Shown: in pieces, positions 23,802 to 31,394 of the stretch | Layout: every line of letters begins with the position of its first letter | Numbering within the stretch: the first letter of the stretch is position 1 | DNA from: Haladaptatiplasma sp964454575 | GTDB taxonomy: Archaea > Thermoplasmatota > Thermoplasmata > Halarchaeoplasmatales > Halarchaeoplasmataceae | NCBI GenBank assembly: GCA_964454575.1 | Contig: CAYVTG010000012.1 | Coordinates: forward strand, 1 to 35,742 | DNA length: 35,742 nucleotides | Direction of reading: 5' to 3' | Notes under the pieces: model-generated | Database searches by the model: none | Told to the model about the DNA's origin: nothing | What the model saw: only the letters and a program-made list of their open reading frames with translations | Made by a program: the position numbers and the translations under genes

Positions 23802-25472
23802 TCAGAATATTATGGGTTCTTCGTACTCTCCGAATACCTCTCTGAATACATCGGTTATCTCGCCCAGAGTTGCGTATGCCTTTACACATTTCAATATGGC
23901 CGGCATGGTGTTTTCATCTCCTTCGGCAACCTTTCTGAGATCTTCCAGCGTTTTTTCGACCTCTGAGTTATCTCTTGAGTTTTTCAAGTCGTTCAATCGC
24001 TGGATCTGGCGTCTTTCACCCTCGGGATCCATCTTTAAGAGGGGTATCTCCAAAGGTTCATCCAGGGCGAATTTGTTCACACCCACGACAACTCGTTTCT
24101 TATCATCAATTTCTCGCTGATATCTCGCTGCGGCATCTGCGATCTCTTTTTGTAGATATCCCTTCTTGACTGCAGGTATCACACCGCCCAAGCTGTCTAT
24201 CTTGTCGAAGTACTTGTATGCCTCCTCTTCCATATGATCCGTAAGCCATTCTACATGGTACGAACCCCCTAACGGATCGATGGTGTTCACCGCTCCGCTT
24301 TCGTGGGCGATGACCTGCTGAGTTCTCAAAGCCAATCGTACTGCTTTTTCGGAAGGAAGAGCAAGAGCTTCATCCATGGAATTCGTATGCAGTGATTGAG
24401 TACCACCGAGAACTGCGGCGAGTGCCTGTATGGCTACCCGTACAAGATTTATCTCTGGCTGCTGTGAAGTGAGTGAACAACCGGCCGTTTGTGTATGGAA
24501 TCTCATCCACCACGAGCGAGGTTTCTTGGCACCGAATGTTTCCTTCATCTCCCTAGCCCAGATACGCCGTGCTGCTCGATACTTAGCTATCTCTTCGAAT
24601 AGGTCGTTGTGAGCGTTGAAGAAAAATGATAATCGAGGAGCGAATTCATCTACATCCAGACCTCTTTCCACACCAGCTTTAACATATTCGAAACCGTCGG
24701 CCAGTGTAAAAGCCATCTCCTGGATAGCCGTGGAGCCCGCCTCTCGTATATGATATCCGGATATGGATATGGTGTTCCATTTTGGCAGGTATTTAGAGCC
24801 ATACTCGAATGTATCTACTATCAATCGCATGGACGGTTCTGGAGGGAATATGAACGATTTCTGTGCGATGTATTCCTTTAGTATATCGTTCTGTATGGTT
24901 CCCCGAAGCTTTTCCGGGGGTACCCCCTTCTTTTCGGCCATGGCGATATAGAAGGCCCAGAGTACTGAAGCAGGACCGTTTATCGTCATGGATGTACTCA
25001 CCTTCTCCGGATCTATCCCGTCGAAAAGTATCTCCATGTCTTTGAGAGATGAAATGGCAACACCACACTTACCGAATTCTCCTCGGGCAAGGGGGTGATC
25101 TGTGTCGTAACCATACAACGTAGGGTAATCAAAGGCGATGGAAAGTCCGGTCTCTCCGTGGTCCAGTAAGTACTTGAAACGAGCATTGGTTTCCTCGGCA
25201 GTACCGAAGCCGGCGAATTGTCTCATGGTCCATAATCTACCCCTGTACATCGTGGACTGTACCCCTCTGGTGAATGGGTAGCTTCCCGGAAAACCTAACT
25301 TTTCAAGATGATCCCATCCTTCTAAATCTGCCGGCGTGTACAGTCGGTCTATAACGTCGGAAGAAGTCGTTACGAACTCTTCCTGTCTTTCGGACCATTT
25401 TTCCATGGCGGGTTTCAAAAACTCTTTTTCCCACTTTGCCTTTTTTTTGTCGATCTTATCTTTATCATCCAT
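23802..25472 (-). CDS. B12-dependent acyl-CoA mutase large subunit, isobutyryl-CoA mutase-like
   Basis: 556 residues from ATG 25472 (GTG 25481 also possible). The TIM-barrel catalytic subunit has YRGRLWTMRQFAGFGTAEETN, STSMTINGPA, GTIQNDILKEYIAQKSFIFPPEPSMR, ISISGYHIREAG, RFHTQTAGCSLTSQQP and GGTQSLHTNSMDEALALP. Two residues that set substrate choice differ from methylmalonyl-CoA mutase: the Tyr of RQYAGF (Tyr89 in Propionibacterium) is Phe86, and the Arg of FMVRNTY (Arg207) is Gln204. Phe/Gln is the isobutyryl-CoA mutase pair. The enzyme would interconvert isobutyryl- and n-butyryl-CoA. It has no C-terminal B12 domain; that is the separate small subunit. It lies downstream of the adenosyltransferase. 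Family certain, substrate probable. Confidence 0.9.
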   Translation of the reverse strand: MDDKDKIDKKKAKWEKEFLKPAMEKWSERQEEFVTTSSDVIDRLYTPADLEGWDHLEKLGFPGSYPFTRGVQSTMYRGRLWTMRQFAGFGTAEETNARFKYLLDHGETGLSIAFDYPTLYGYDTDHPLARGEFGKCGVAISSLKDMEILFDGIDPEKVSTSMTINGPASVLWAFYIAMAEKKGVPPEKLRGTIQNDILKEYIAQKSFIFPPEPSMRLIVDTFEYGSKYLPKWNTISISGYHIREAGSTAIQEMAFTLADGFEYVKAGVERGLDVDEFAPRLSFFFNAHNDLFEEIAKYRAARRIWAREMKETFGAKKPRSWWMRFHTQTAGCSLTSQQPEINLVRVAIQALAAVLGGTQSLHTNSMDEALALPSEKAVRLALRTQQVIAHESGAVNTIDPLGGSYHVEWLTDHMEEEAYKYFDKIDSLGGVIPAVKKGYLQKEIADAAARYQREIDDKKRVVVGVNKFALDEPLEIPLLKMDPEGERRQIQRLNDLKNSRDNSEVEKTLEDLRKVAEGDENTMPAILKCVKAYATLGEITDVFREVFGEYEEPIIF

Positions 25473-25484
25473 GTTTACCACTTC

Positions 25485-26018
25485 TCAGTACTCGATCCCC
25501 TCTCTAGCTTCGATTCCCTTCATGTAGGGATGCTTTACTTCACTCATCACCGTTAATAGATCTGCGATGTCGACTACCGCCGGAGGTGCGTACCGGCCGG
25601 TGAGTATTATCTCTACGTGCATCGGTCGGTTCTTGATCATATCTAGCACCTCTTTTTCTTCCAGTAATTTGTAGTCGAGTGCGATATTCATCTCGTCCAG
25701 TACGACCATATCATACTCGCCGGAGGAGATCACTTCCTTAGCCCTGCTTAATCCCTTCTCCGCTAGCTCGATATCTATCTTTGCAGGATCTTTTTTGTCA
25801 ACAAAATCCGGCCGGCCGTATTGTTCTATCTCTGCGCCGGACAGTTCCTTTATGCTGGTTAATTCACCGTACTTTATCTGACCTTTCATGAACTGGATTA
25901 TGATGGCTTTATGACCTTTCCCCACAGCTCTGAGAACCTGTCCGAGAGCTGCAGTCGTCTTGCCTTTACCGCATCCTGTATAAACTTGGACCAATCCGCT
26001 GCGCTTATCTTCTACCAT
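25485..26018 (-). CDS. cobA: Corrinoid (cob(I)alamin) adenosyltransferase, CobA/CobO type
   Basis: 177 residues. Transfers adenosyl from ATP to reduced corrinoid, making the coenzyme B12 the mutase needs. The N-terminal atypical P-loop YTGCGKGKTTAALGQVLRA is diagnostic, with VLDEMNIALDYKLL (Walker B) and ILTGRYAPPAVVDIADLLTVM. GGTG lies six bases before the ATG. The mutase large-subunit gene starts immediately downstream on the same strand, so the two are probably one transcript. Confidence 0.95.
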   Translation of the reverse strand: MVEDKRSGLVQVYTGCGKGKTTAALGQVLRAVGKGHKAIIIQFMKGQIKYGELTSIKELSGAEIEQYGRPDFVDKKDPAKIDIELAEKGLSRAKEVISSGEYDMVVLDEMNIALDYKLLEEKEVLDMIKNRPMHVEIILTGRYAPPAVVDIADLLTVMSEVKHPYMKGIEAREGIEY

Positions 26019-26080
26019 ATTTTACACCTTTAATTAAACCATACTTATCGTCCGTCTCTTCATAATGTTTTTGGTGAATT

Positions 26081-26851
26081 TTACTCTGTTTCACGGGCTT
26101 GAAATACCAACCGCTTCGACATATATCTCAACGTATCTGACAGGTTCTTATCATTATCGAATTCGGAATCAAGCGGTTCGACACTTGTCATAGCGGGTAC
26201 TGCGCGTATTATGTTATCAACGATGGTTATATCCGCGGTCCGAGAGGTTCGTGATAGCGGATTCAGATCGATGGTTATCACGGTTTTACCCATCCGGGAT
26301 AACGCCTGAGCCCGGTCGCCGTCTTCGAGAGGCACCAGAACAACGTCGGCTGAATATATACCTTGGGAAGTACATAGAGCTCTCGCATGGTCGAGTCCTG
26401 GTATCTTTTCATCCGGCTCAGCACCGAGCAAGTCCTCGGCACCGTGCTGTTCCAGCCAATCGATGATCCTGTTTATCCGTTCTTCGGTGCGGTGAAACAG
26501 GTTGACCTCCAGCTTGGCCTTTAATCTATGAGATAGTGAGATAATCTCATCCGGAACAAGGGCAGCAACATTACCGTTAACGGAGATCACCGGATCGTCT
26601 GCATCTAACATAGCCCTTACAGCGGCTCTTTCAGCCTTGGATGCGTAGTCTGTGGTCTCCTCACCCAGCAGATAATCGAAAGCTTCCCCTCTACCGTGGG
26701 CTATCAAGCCGGCCTTAGATGTGATCCCATTTTCAACTCCTTCCACCAATTTTTCCCTTGTTTTCAACGATATGTACCTCGGGTGCGATCTTGGTATATC
26801 CATATATACCGTAATAGAAGGGGTAGAAAAAACTTTATCGGTATAACCCAT
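26081..26851 (-). CDS. 4-phosphopantoate--beta-alanine ligase (archaeal CoA biosynthesis)
   Basis: 256 residues of the former DUF137/COG1701 family, which joins 4-phosphopantoate and beta-alanine with ATP to make 4'-phosphopantothenate. IPRSHPRYISLKTREKLVEGV, GLIAHGRGEAFDYLLGE, PVISVNGNVAALVPDEI, VNLFHRTEERI, IYSADVVLVPLEDGDRA and IDLNPLSRTSRTADITIVDNI are strongly conserved. The first 16 residues before MDIPRSHPRY are not typical, so ATG 26803 is an alternative start. It supplies CoA in a region full of acyl-CoA enzymes. Divergent from the small membrane protein gene. Confidence 0.92.
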   Translation of the reverse strand: MGYTDKVFSTPSITVYMDIPRSHPRYISLKTREKLVEGVENGITSKAGLIAHGRGEAFDYLLGEETTDYASKAERAAVRAMLDADDPVISVNGNVAALVPDEIISLSHRLKAKLEVNLFHRTEERINRIIDWLEQHGAEDLLGAEPDEKIPGLDHARALCTSQGIYSADVVLVPLEDGDRAQALSRMGKTVITIDLNPLSRTSRTADITIVDNIIRAVPAMTSVEPLDSEFDNDKNLSDTLRYMSKRLVFQARETE

Positions 26852-26870
26852 TGAGCCTTAAGTGAAAAAT

Positions 26871-27137
26871 ATGACGATGATATATCCCTTCATAGCGGTC
26901 TGTTTAGCAGGTTTCGCACTGATACAGGCATCGGTAGGCATGATCAGTTATAGACGTACCGGAAAAGACAAACTACTGCTGATATCGGCGGCATTTTGCT
27001 TGTTCTCGATCAAAGGCATATATGCATTGATCAGTCTGTATACCACATTTCAACCATTTGGGGTACCCACATTGTCCATGCTGGCTGTCGACCTTTCCAT
27101 AATCGCGCTACTCTATATATCTATACTCAAGGAGTGA
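26871..27137 (+). CDS. Small three-helix membrane protein
   Basis: 88 residues (a GTG nine bases upstream, 26862, would add three). Three hydrophobic helices are separated by a SYRRTGKDK cytoplasmic loop and a short YTTFQPFG loop. No catalytic motif is visible. It is followed nine bases later by a double-wHTH regulator. Small membrane proteins next to such regulators are frequent in archaea, and the pair may act together as a membrane signal and its transcriptional response, which is inference. Confidence 0.75.
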   Translation: MTMIYPFIAVCLAGFALIQASVGMISYRRTGKDKLLLISAAFCLFSIKGIYALISLYTTFQPFGVPTLSMLAVDLSIIALLYISILKE

Positions 27138-27146
27138 TTCCTAAAG

Positions 27147-27680
27147 ATGGGTGAAAAAGAAGAGGCGTTAGAACTGGATACACGTAGAAACATTTTCGCC
27201 TACGTGTCAAAATATCCCGGATGTCACATGAGGCAGATAAAGAGAGAACTAGATCTGGCCATGGGTCAGATAGAGTATCACCTTAACTATCTCGAGGAGC
27301 ACGGATTACTAGCTTCTCAGATGAGCGGAAACAAAAAAAGATACTATGTATCAGATGAAGTTCACTATCCCGACAGAAAGATACTAGGCATATTAAGACA
27401 GAAGATGCCCAGAAAGATAATCTTATTCATCCTCGATAAAGGAACTAGTTCTTTTGGAGATATACACGATCATCTCGAGATATCAAAATCCACTCTTTCA
27501 TTTCACCTTAAAAAGCTGATCAAAATTTCCATGCTCACTGTCAAGAGGGAAGGCAGGCAAAAAATGTATTCTGTCAAAGACAGAAAAGGTACTATCCAGA
27601 TACTGATAACGTACAAATCTTCTTTCGTCGATGAAGCAGTAGAAAGATTTATTGACACATGGGGCGAATTAAAACCATGA
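27147..27680 (+). CDS. Double winged-helix transcriptional regulator
   Basis: 177 residues with two wHTH domains: about 10-65 (TRRNIFAYVSKYPGCHMRQIKRELDLAMGQIEYHLNYLEEHGLL) and about 75-150 (KIILFILDKGTSSFGDIHDHLEISKSTLSFHLKKLIKISML). Both have the helix spacing and EYHLNYLE/SFHLKKLI recognition-helix pattern of ArsR/MarR-like archaeal regulators. It lies between the small membrane protein and pcm, overlapping pcm by ATGA. The target genes are unknown; autoregulation of this operon is the simplest guess. Confidence 0.88.
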   Translation: MGEKEEALELDTRRNIFAYVSKYPGCHMRQIKRELDLAMGQIEYHLNYLEEHGLLASQMSGNKKRYYVSDEVHYPDRKILGILRQKMPRKIILFILDKGTSSFGDIHDHLEISKSTLSFHLKKLIKISMLTVKREGRQKMYSVKDRKGTIQILITYKSSFVDEAVERFIDTWGELKP

Positions 27681-28324
27681 ACTACAGGCACCAACGCGGG
27701 AGATTGGTAGAACATCTTAAGTCATCGGGATATATCAAAAGTGAACCTGTAGCCGAAGCCATGAACAAAGTACCACGACACATTTTCTTACCGGAAGAAT
27801 ACAGGGATCATGCCTATGTAGATCGACCACAACCGATAGGAGGAGGCCAAACCATCTCTGCACCACATATGGTGGCCATGATGGTTGAGGCCTTGGATCT
27901 TAAAGAAGGCTACAAGGTTCTCGAGGTAGGAGGTGGAAGGGGTTATCACGCAGCGGTTATAGCGGAACTGGTGGGTGAAGAAGGCGCCGTTTACACCGTA
28001 GAGCTTATAGACGAACTGGCCAAAGGTGCCAGTGAAAATCTTTCACGAGCAGGTTATCCTCACGTAAAAGTCATAGTAGGAGACGGTTCAAAGGGATATC
28101 CGAAAGAGGCACCATATGACAGGATATCAGTAGCATGCGGTGCACCGGATGTACCACCACCACTGATAGAACAGTTAAAACAGGACGGTAAACTTTTGAT
28201 ACCTGTGGGCGGAAGCTTTTATCAGGAGCTGATGCTGATAAGTAAAAAATCCGAAAGTAAAGTAAAGGAAAAGGGTTTAGGAGGGGTCGTGTTCGTACCA
28301 CTGAGAGGCGAGTACGGACACTGA
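27677..28324 (+). CDS. pcm: Protein-L-isoaspartate O-methyltransferase
   Basis: 215 residues. Repairs isoaspartyl damage in proteins with S-adenosylmethionine. Family motifs are VPRHIFLPEEYRDHAYVDRPQPIGGGQTISAPHMVAMM, the SAM loop VLEVGGGRGYHAAV, VYTVELIDELA, VIVGDGSKGYPKEAPYDRISVACGAPDVPPPLIEQL and GKLLIPVG. The start at 27677 overlaps the regulator stop (ATGA); an in-frame ATG at 27659 would give a longer tail. The motif-I glycines are intact although GGGRGYHAA replaces the usual G(T/S)GSGY. Its stop is one base from the convergent ATPase gene stop. Confidence 0.95.
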   Translation: MNYRHQRGRLVEHLKSSGYIKSEPVAEAMNKVPRHIFLPEEYRDHAYVDRPQPIGGGQTISAPHMVAMMVEALDLKEGYKVLEVGGGRGYHAAVIAELVGEEGAVYTVELIDELAKGASENLSRAGYPHVKVIVGDGSKGYPKEAPYDRISVACGAPDVPPPLIEQLKQDGKLLIPVGGSFYQELMLISKKSESKVKEKGLGGVVFVPLRGEYGH

Positions 28325-28325
28325 A

Positions 28326-29843
28326 TTACCGTATGGGTATCAAAGATATATACGGACTGCCCTTTTCTTCGTTGGGAACTATGGCGTAGATACCGGTCTT
28401 TGGCTTGATACCGTAGATACAGGGAGTATTGTTAACACTCGTTATCTCAATATATGTATCTGACATGTTCTTTATCTCGCTTGATAACTTCAAGCCGTGC
28501 TTTACTATGCCGATGCCAAGATTCTGAGATACTTTGGTATTCGACACGGCTTCCAGAAGCTCTCGGATGGCTATCTCATCTCCCCGTAGATATTCAACAG
28601 TATCGAAACCAGTATAATCCAATATCGGTGTGGAGCCGTTATCGCTTATCTCACGTATATTTTTGGTATATATCTTCCCGAGTTCGTCTCTTTTCTTACC
28701 ACCGAGAGCCATCATATATGGTTCATCGGATTGGTAGGAGAAGTAATCCACGATACGGAATCTCTCATCGAACATATCGCTTGAAATGAATCTTTCGAGA
28801 TCCCTTTTCAATATGTCCGGGTGGGTACCTCCTGAAAGGGTTGCAAGAACGCCTCTACCTTTATCAAGGAAGTTCAGGAAAAGCGGCCGAATAACTAGCA
28901 TGTATTCTTCATTGCTAACGTTTTCTTTTACTTCAAGGACGTTGTAGCTCCCCCTAGAGTATCCTCCGCCTAGTATGTCATCAAGATCCTTAATTCCGGT
29001 GCTGAAAGCATCTTCAGTATCATCGATGGATTCCCAGGTGACATTTTCCGGATGCGTTATACTTTGGAATGGTTCGAAGCATCGGAATCTACCTCCTTCC
29101 AAAGTCATCAAGTAGGCAGGTTGTTTGATCCCTATAGCTCTCAGCTTGATCATCTGTATCTCTCTTACATCCCGGTTCTCGATCTGGAATCTATTCAGAT
29201 GTATAACGCCGTCGACCAGATACTGCAGTTCTCTCGCTTCCGCTTTCTCCAGTACGAATATCAAGTTTGTGTTCGAGTTCTCCACTAGGTCCTTTTGAAG
29301 TGTCATTATGAAAGTTTCCGGATCTAGACCGTACTTGTGTGTGATACCTTCTACACTGTCGATGACCAGAGTTGCTCTATTGGGTAATACATGATTTATC
29401 CTATCGTATATCCTCTCAAGGCCCGGAACCCTTTCTTCGAGGGAGTTCAGCAGCGTTCTGTCAACTTCCTCCGGCGGTCCTTTCTTTTCTATGGTACCAA
29501 GAAACTCCTTTGCTTGTTCGATCTTCTTGCGTTCTTTTTCCGGAAGTTCCTCATCCTTTTCCTCTTCGGCTTCATAGATAGCTTGAAGGAATACCTTACT
29601 TGAATCTATGACCCTACTTCTCATCTCTTCCTCTTCTAACCATGGAAATTGCCGGTATAAACTCTCATCGGAAACCCTCGTAGAAAGATAAAAACTCTGT
29701 CCGGGCTTTCCTATATCCTCTATCAATTGCAGAGCTAGCGTTGTTTTTCCAGTTCCTGCGGTTCCTTTGATTATGAGTGAAGAACCGCCTTCACGGATTA
29801 TAAAGTCAGTTAATTCTTCGGGTACTGCATGTGTGGTCTTCAT
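28326..29843 (-). CDS. GvpD/KaiC-like P-loop ATPase with degenerate second domain
   Basis: 505 residues. An N-terminal RecA-type domain has Walker A IKGTAGTGKTTL (about 26-37) and Walker B RATLVIDSVEG. The second half begins with a KaiC-like lead-in (FSTGIKDLDDILGGGYSRGSYNVLEV) but has no Walker A lysine, so it probably does not bind ATP. The overall form resembles archaeal GvpD-type regulators and KaiC relatives; no gas-vesicle genes are present, so a gas-vesicle role is unlikely. GGAGGT lies seven bases before ATG 29843. The Roadblock gene ends one base upstream of this ATG, so the two are almost certainly co-translated. Confidence 0.8.
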   Translation of the reverse strand: MKTTHAVPEELTDFIIREGGSSLIIKGTAGTGKTTLALQLIEDIGKPGQSFYLSTRVSDESLYRQFPWLEEEEMRSRVIDSSKVFLQAIYEAEEEKDEELPEKERKKIEQAKEFLGTIEKKGPPEEVDRTLLNSLEERVPGLERIYDRINHVLPNRATLVIDSVEGITHKYGLDPETFIMTLQKDLVENSNTNLIFVLEKAEARELQYLVDGVIHLNRFQIENRDVREIQMIKLRAIGIKQPAYLMTLEGGRFRCFEPFQSITHPENVTWESIDDTEDAFSTGIKDLDDILGGGYSRGSYNVLEVKENVSNEEYMLVIRPLFLNFLDKGRGVLATLSGGTHPDILKRDLERFISSDMFDERFRIVDYFSYQSDEPYMMALGGKKRDELGKIYTKNIREISDNGSTPILDYTGFDTVEYLRGDEIAIRELLEAVSNTKVSQNLGIGIVKHGLKLSSEIKNMSDTYIEITSVNNTPCIYGIKPKTGIYAIVPNEEKGSPYISLIPIR

Positions 29844-29844
29844 G

Positions 29845-30228
29845 TTAATTACCTCCTTTAGATTCAATGTTTTTTATCTCGTTGATCTCATCCTCTATCT
29901 CCAACAATTTTTGTTTGAGAGCGTCTTTTTTATCCCTGTTACCTAGCAAAGATAAGACTGAGCTGCGTCCCATACCTTTGATGAACATCACACATCCCTT
30001 TGACTCTATTTCGATGATATCCGGGCTCTCTTTGTCGAGCCCTGAGAATATGACCTCTGAGGCACCCATTATGGTGGCCGAAAGTGCGCTGAAACTTTCA
30101 CTCCTATCTCTCCTTCTAATATGCGTTGCAATGGGTATACCATTTTTTGACGCGAGTACGATAGCGTCTACAACGTTATCCTCGAAATGATCCTTGAATA
30201 TCTCTTCTACTTGCTTTTGTATGTTTAT
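29845..30228 (-). CDS. Roadblock/LC7-like protein with apparent non-ATG start
   Basis: About 127 residues. The Roadblock/LC7 pattern is visible: VEEIFKDHFEDNVVDAIVLA, ASKNGIPIATHI, SFSALSATIMGASEVIF, SKGCVMFIKGMG, then a C-terminal charged helix. Only the C-terminal 74 residues follow an ATG (30069), and that start would cut the domain in half. Upstream the frame is open to a stop near 30257 but contains no ATG, GTG or TTG; ATA at 30228 lies seven bases after AAGGAGTG and about 23 bases after a TATA box. Roadblock proteins act with small GTPases or ATPases; the adjacent GvpD/KaiC-like ATPase is the likely partner. Confidence 0.72.
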   Translation of the reverse strand: MNIQKQVEEIFKDHFEDNVVDAIVLASKNGIPIATHIRRRDRSESFSALSATIMGASEVIFSGLDKESPDIIEIESKGCVMFIKGMGRSSVLSLLGNRDKKDALKQKLLEIEDEINEIKNIESKGGN

Positions 30229-30247
30229 TTTAACACACTCCTTATCA

Positions 30248-30255
30248 TTTTATAT
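30248..30255 (-). promoter_or_regulatory. TATA box of the Roadblock/ATPase operon
   Basis: On the minus strand the sequence reads ATATAAAA. Transcription would begin near 30225-30229, exactly at the apparent ATA start of the Roadblock gene. Confidence 0.5.
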
Positions 30256-30317
30256 CTCGTTGTTTAAAGCGTATGTACAACAATGTATTTAAATTTTCAG
30301 TGTGTCGATCAAACGAT

Positions 30318-30545
30318 TCATATATCGTTGAACATAGACCAATTCTCTCCGTGGTTCATGCTTTTTTTCATATCCGCCACAAGAGCGGTGTAGTACTCCA
30401 GGTTGCTCCTAACCGTTTCGAGTTCCTCTTTTAATCGTTTTTCTTTTTCGTCCAATACTTTCAATCTGTCCCTAACTTCATCTAACTCTTTACGGTATTC
30501 GCCTACCATCCCTCTTATCCCATCTATGCCGCCGTCTTTAACCAA
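30318..30545 (-). CDS. Short coiled-coil protein, unknown function
   Basis: 75 residues from TTG 30545, which follows GGTG by five bases and begins directly after the preceding gene's stop; ATG 30593 (91 residues, 44-bp overlap) is an alternative. The sequence MVKDGGIDGIRGMVGEYRKELDEVRDRL leads into a heptad-rich helix (VLDEKEKRLKEELETVRSNLEYY) and a short tail. No family is recognised. Together with its upstream neighbour it forms a pair of small coiled-coil genes behind Csl4. Confidence 0.6.
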   Translation of the reverse strand: MVKDGGIDGIRGMVGEYRKELDEVRDRLKVLDEKEKRLKEELETVRSNLEYYTALVADMKKSMNHGENWSMFNDI

Positions 30546-30549
30546 ACCA

Positions 30550-30777
30550 TCACCTGATGAAATCACCCGCGGTATCCGGTACCGATAATTCATCGACTCT
30601 TTTGTCTCTTATCACTTCTTTGCAGTTCCTTATCAGCTCTTTTAATCTCTTTGCCTTTTTAAGTAGTTCCTTCTTTTCCGCCTTGATCTTACTGACCTCT
30701 TCCAGTATATCCTTCTCTCTTTCGGCCCATTTGTTCTTTTCCTTAATAGCCGTAACCGTTTTCTCTGTCTCTACCAA
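30550..30777 (-). CDS. Short Lys/Glu-rich coiled-coil protein, unknown function
   Basis: 75 residues starting at TTG 30777, which has a strong AAGGTGG ribosome site seven bases upstream, overlapping the end of the Csl4 gene region. Nearly the whole protein is one charged helix (KWAEREKDILEEVSKIKAEKKELLKKAKRLKELI) ending in VDELSVPDTAGDFIR. I do not recognise a family. The TTG/Shine-Dalgarno arrangement is the same as in the next gene, suggesting that the two are translated as a coupled pair, perhaps forming a heteromeric coiled coil. Confidence 0.6.
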   Translation of the reverse strand: MVETEKTVTAIKEKNKWAEREKDILEEVSKIKAEKKELLKKAKRLKELIRNCKEVIRDKRVDELSVPDTAGDFIR

Positions 30778-30790
30778 GGCATATCCACCT

Positions 30791-31366
30791 TCATTTAGCT
30801 TTCATCTTGATCTTACCGTAAAGTTTTGATAGTTTTCTTGTTTCACGGCGCTCGCATGATTCACAGTACAGAACGTTACCCTTACGTTCCATAGGTCTTC
30901 TACAGTTAAAACAGTAACCTCGTACAACACCAAAGTTTTTCCCCATCGTAGTCAGTTGTATCGATGGCTCAACTTGGACTATCTTAGCTCTCACGATATC
31001 TCCCTTCAAGAATACTGCATCTACATTATCAACATAATCATCTGATATCTTCGATATGTGTATTGTACCTTCGAGATCCATCCTGACTCCTCTGGACCGA
31101 CCTTCTATTATACTTACGGTCATGGTGGCCATGGCACTTCTTTTATTCGTGATAGTCCCATATACAACGTCACCGATTTTGATCAAGGATACCGGATTCA
31201 CAGCTTCTACGATCGCTTCAAGCTTGTCCTCATCATATCTGACGTTACCAAAAACCTTGGCGTAGATGACGCCGTCTTCCTCAAAGGTTCCATCGCCGGG
31301 CATCCATTCTTCATGTGTCCCCAGCTTATCTCCGGGGTAAACTAATTTTCCTTCTGTTACTTGCAT
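30791..31366 (-). CDS. csl4: Exosome RNA-binding subunit Csl4
   Basis: 191 residues. Csl4 caps the archaeal RNA exosome and recruits substrates. The N-terminal domain (VYPGDKLGTHEEWMPGDGTFEEDGVIYAKVFG), a central S1 domain (about 60-135, IKIGDVVYGTITNKRSAMATMTV ... LEGTIHISKISDDYVD) and a C-terminal zinc ribbon (CFNCRRPMERKGNVLYCESCERRE) occur in the order known for the family. GAGGTAA lies seven bases before the ATG. It follows the METTL5-like gene and precedes the coiled-coil pair, in an RNA-metabolism neighbourhood led by TFB. Confidence 0.95.
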   Translation of the reverse strand: MQVTEGKLVYPGDKLGTHEEWMPGDGTFEEDGVIYAKVFGNVRYDEDKLEAIVEAVNPVSLIKIGDVVYGTITNKRSAMATMTVSIIEGRSRGVRMDLEGTIHISKISDDYVDNVDAVFLKGDIVRAKIVQVEPSIQLTTMGKNFGVVRGYCFNCRRPMERKGNVLYCESCERRETRKLSKLYGKIKMKAK

Positions 31367-31394
31367 ATATATTACCTCTTTATTTGATCCATAC

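Noticed and set aside
28326..29843. Gas vesicle regulator GvpD
   Set aside because: Only the P-loop ATPase architecture is similar; no gas-vesicle genes are present.
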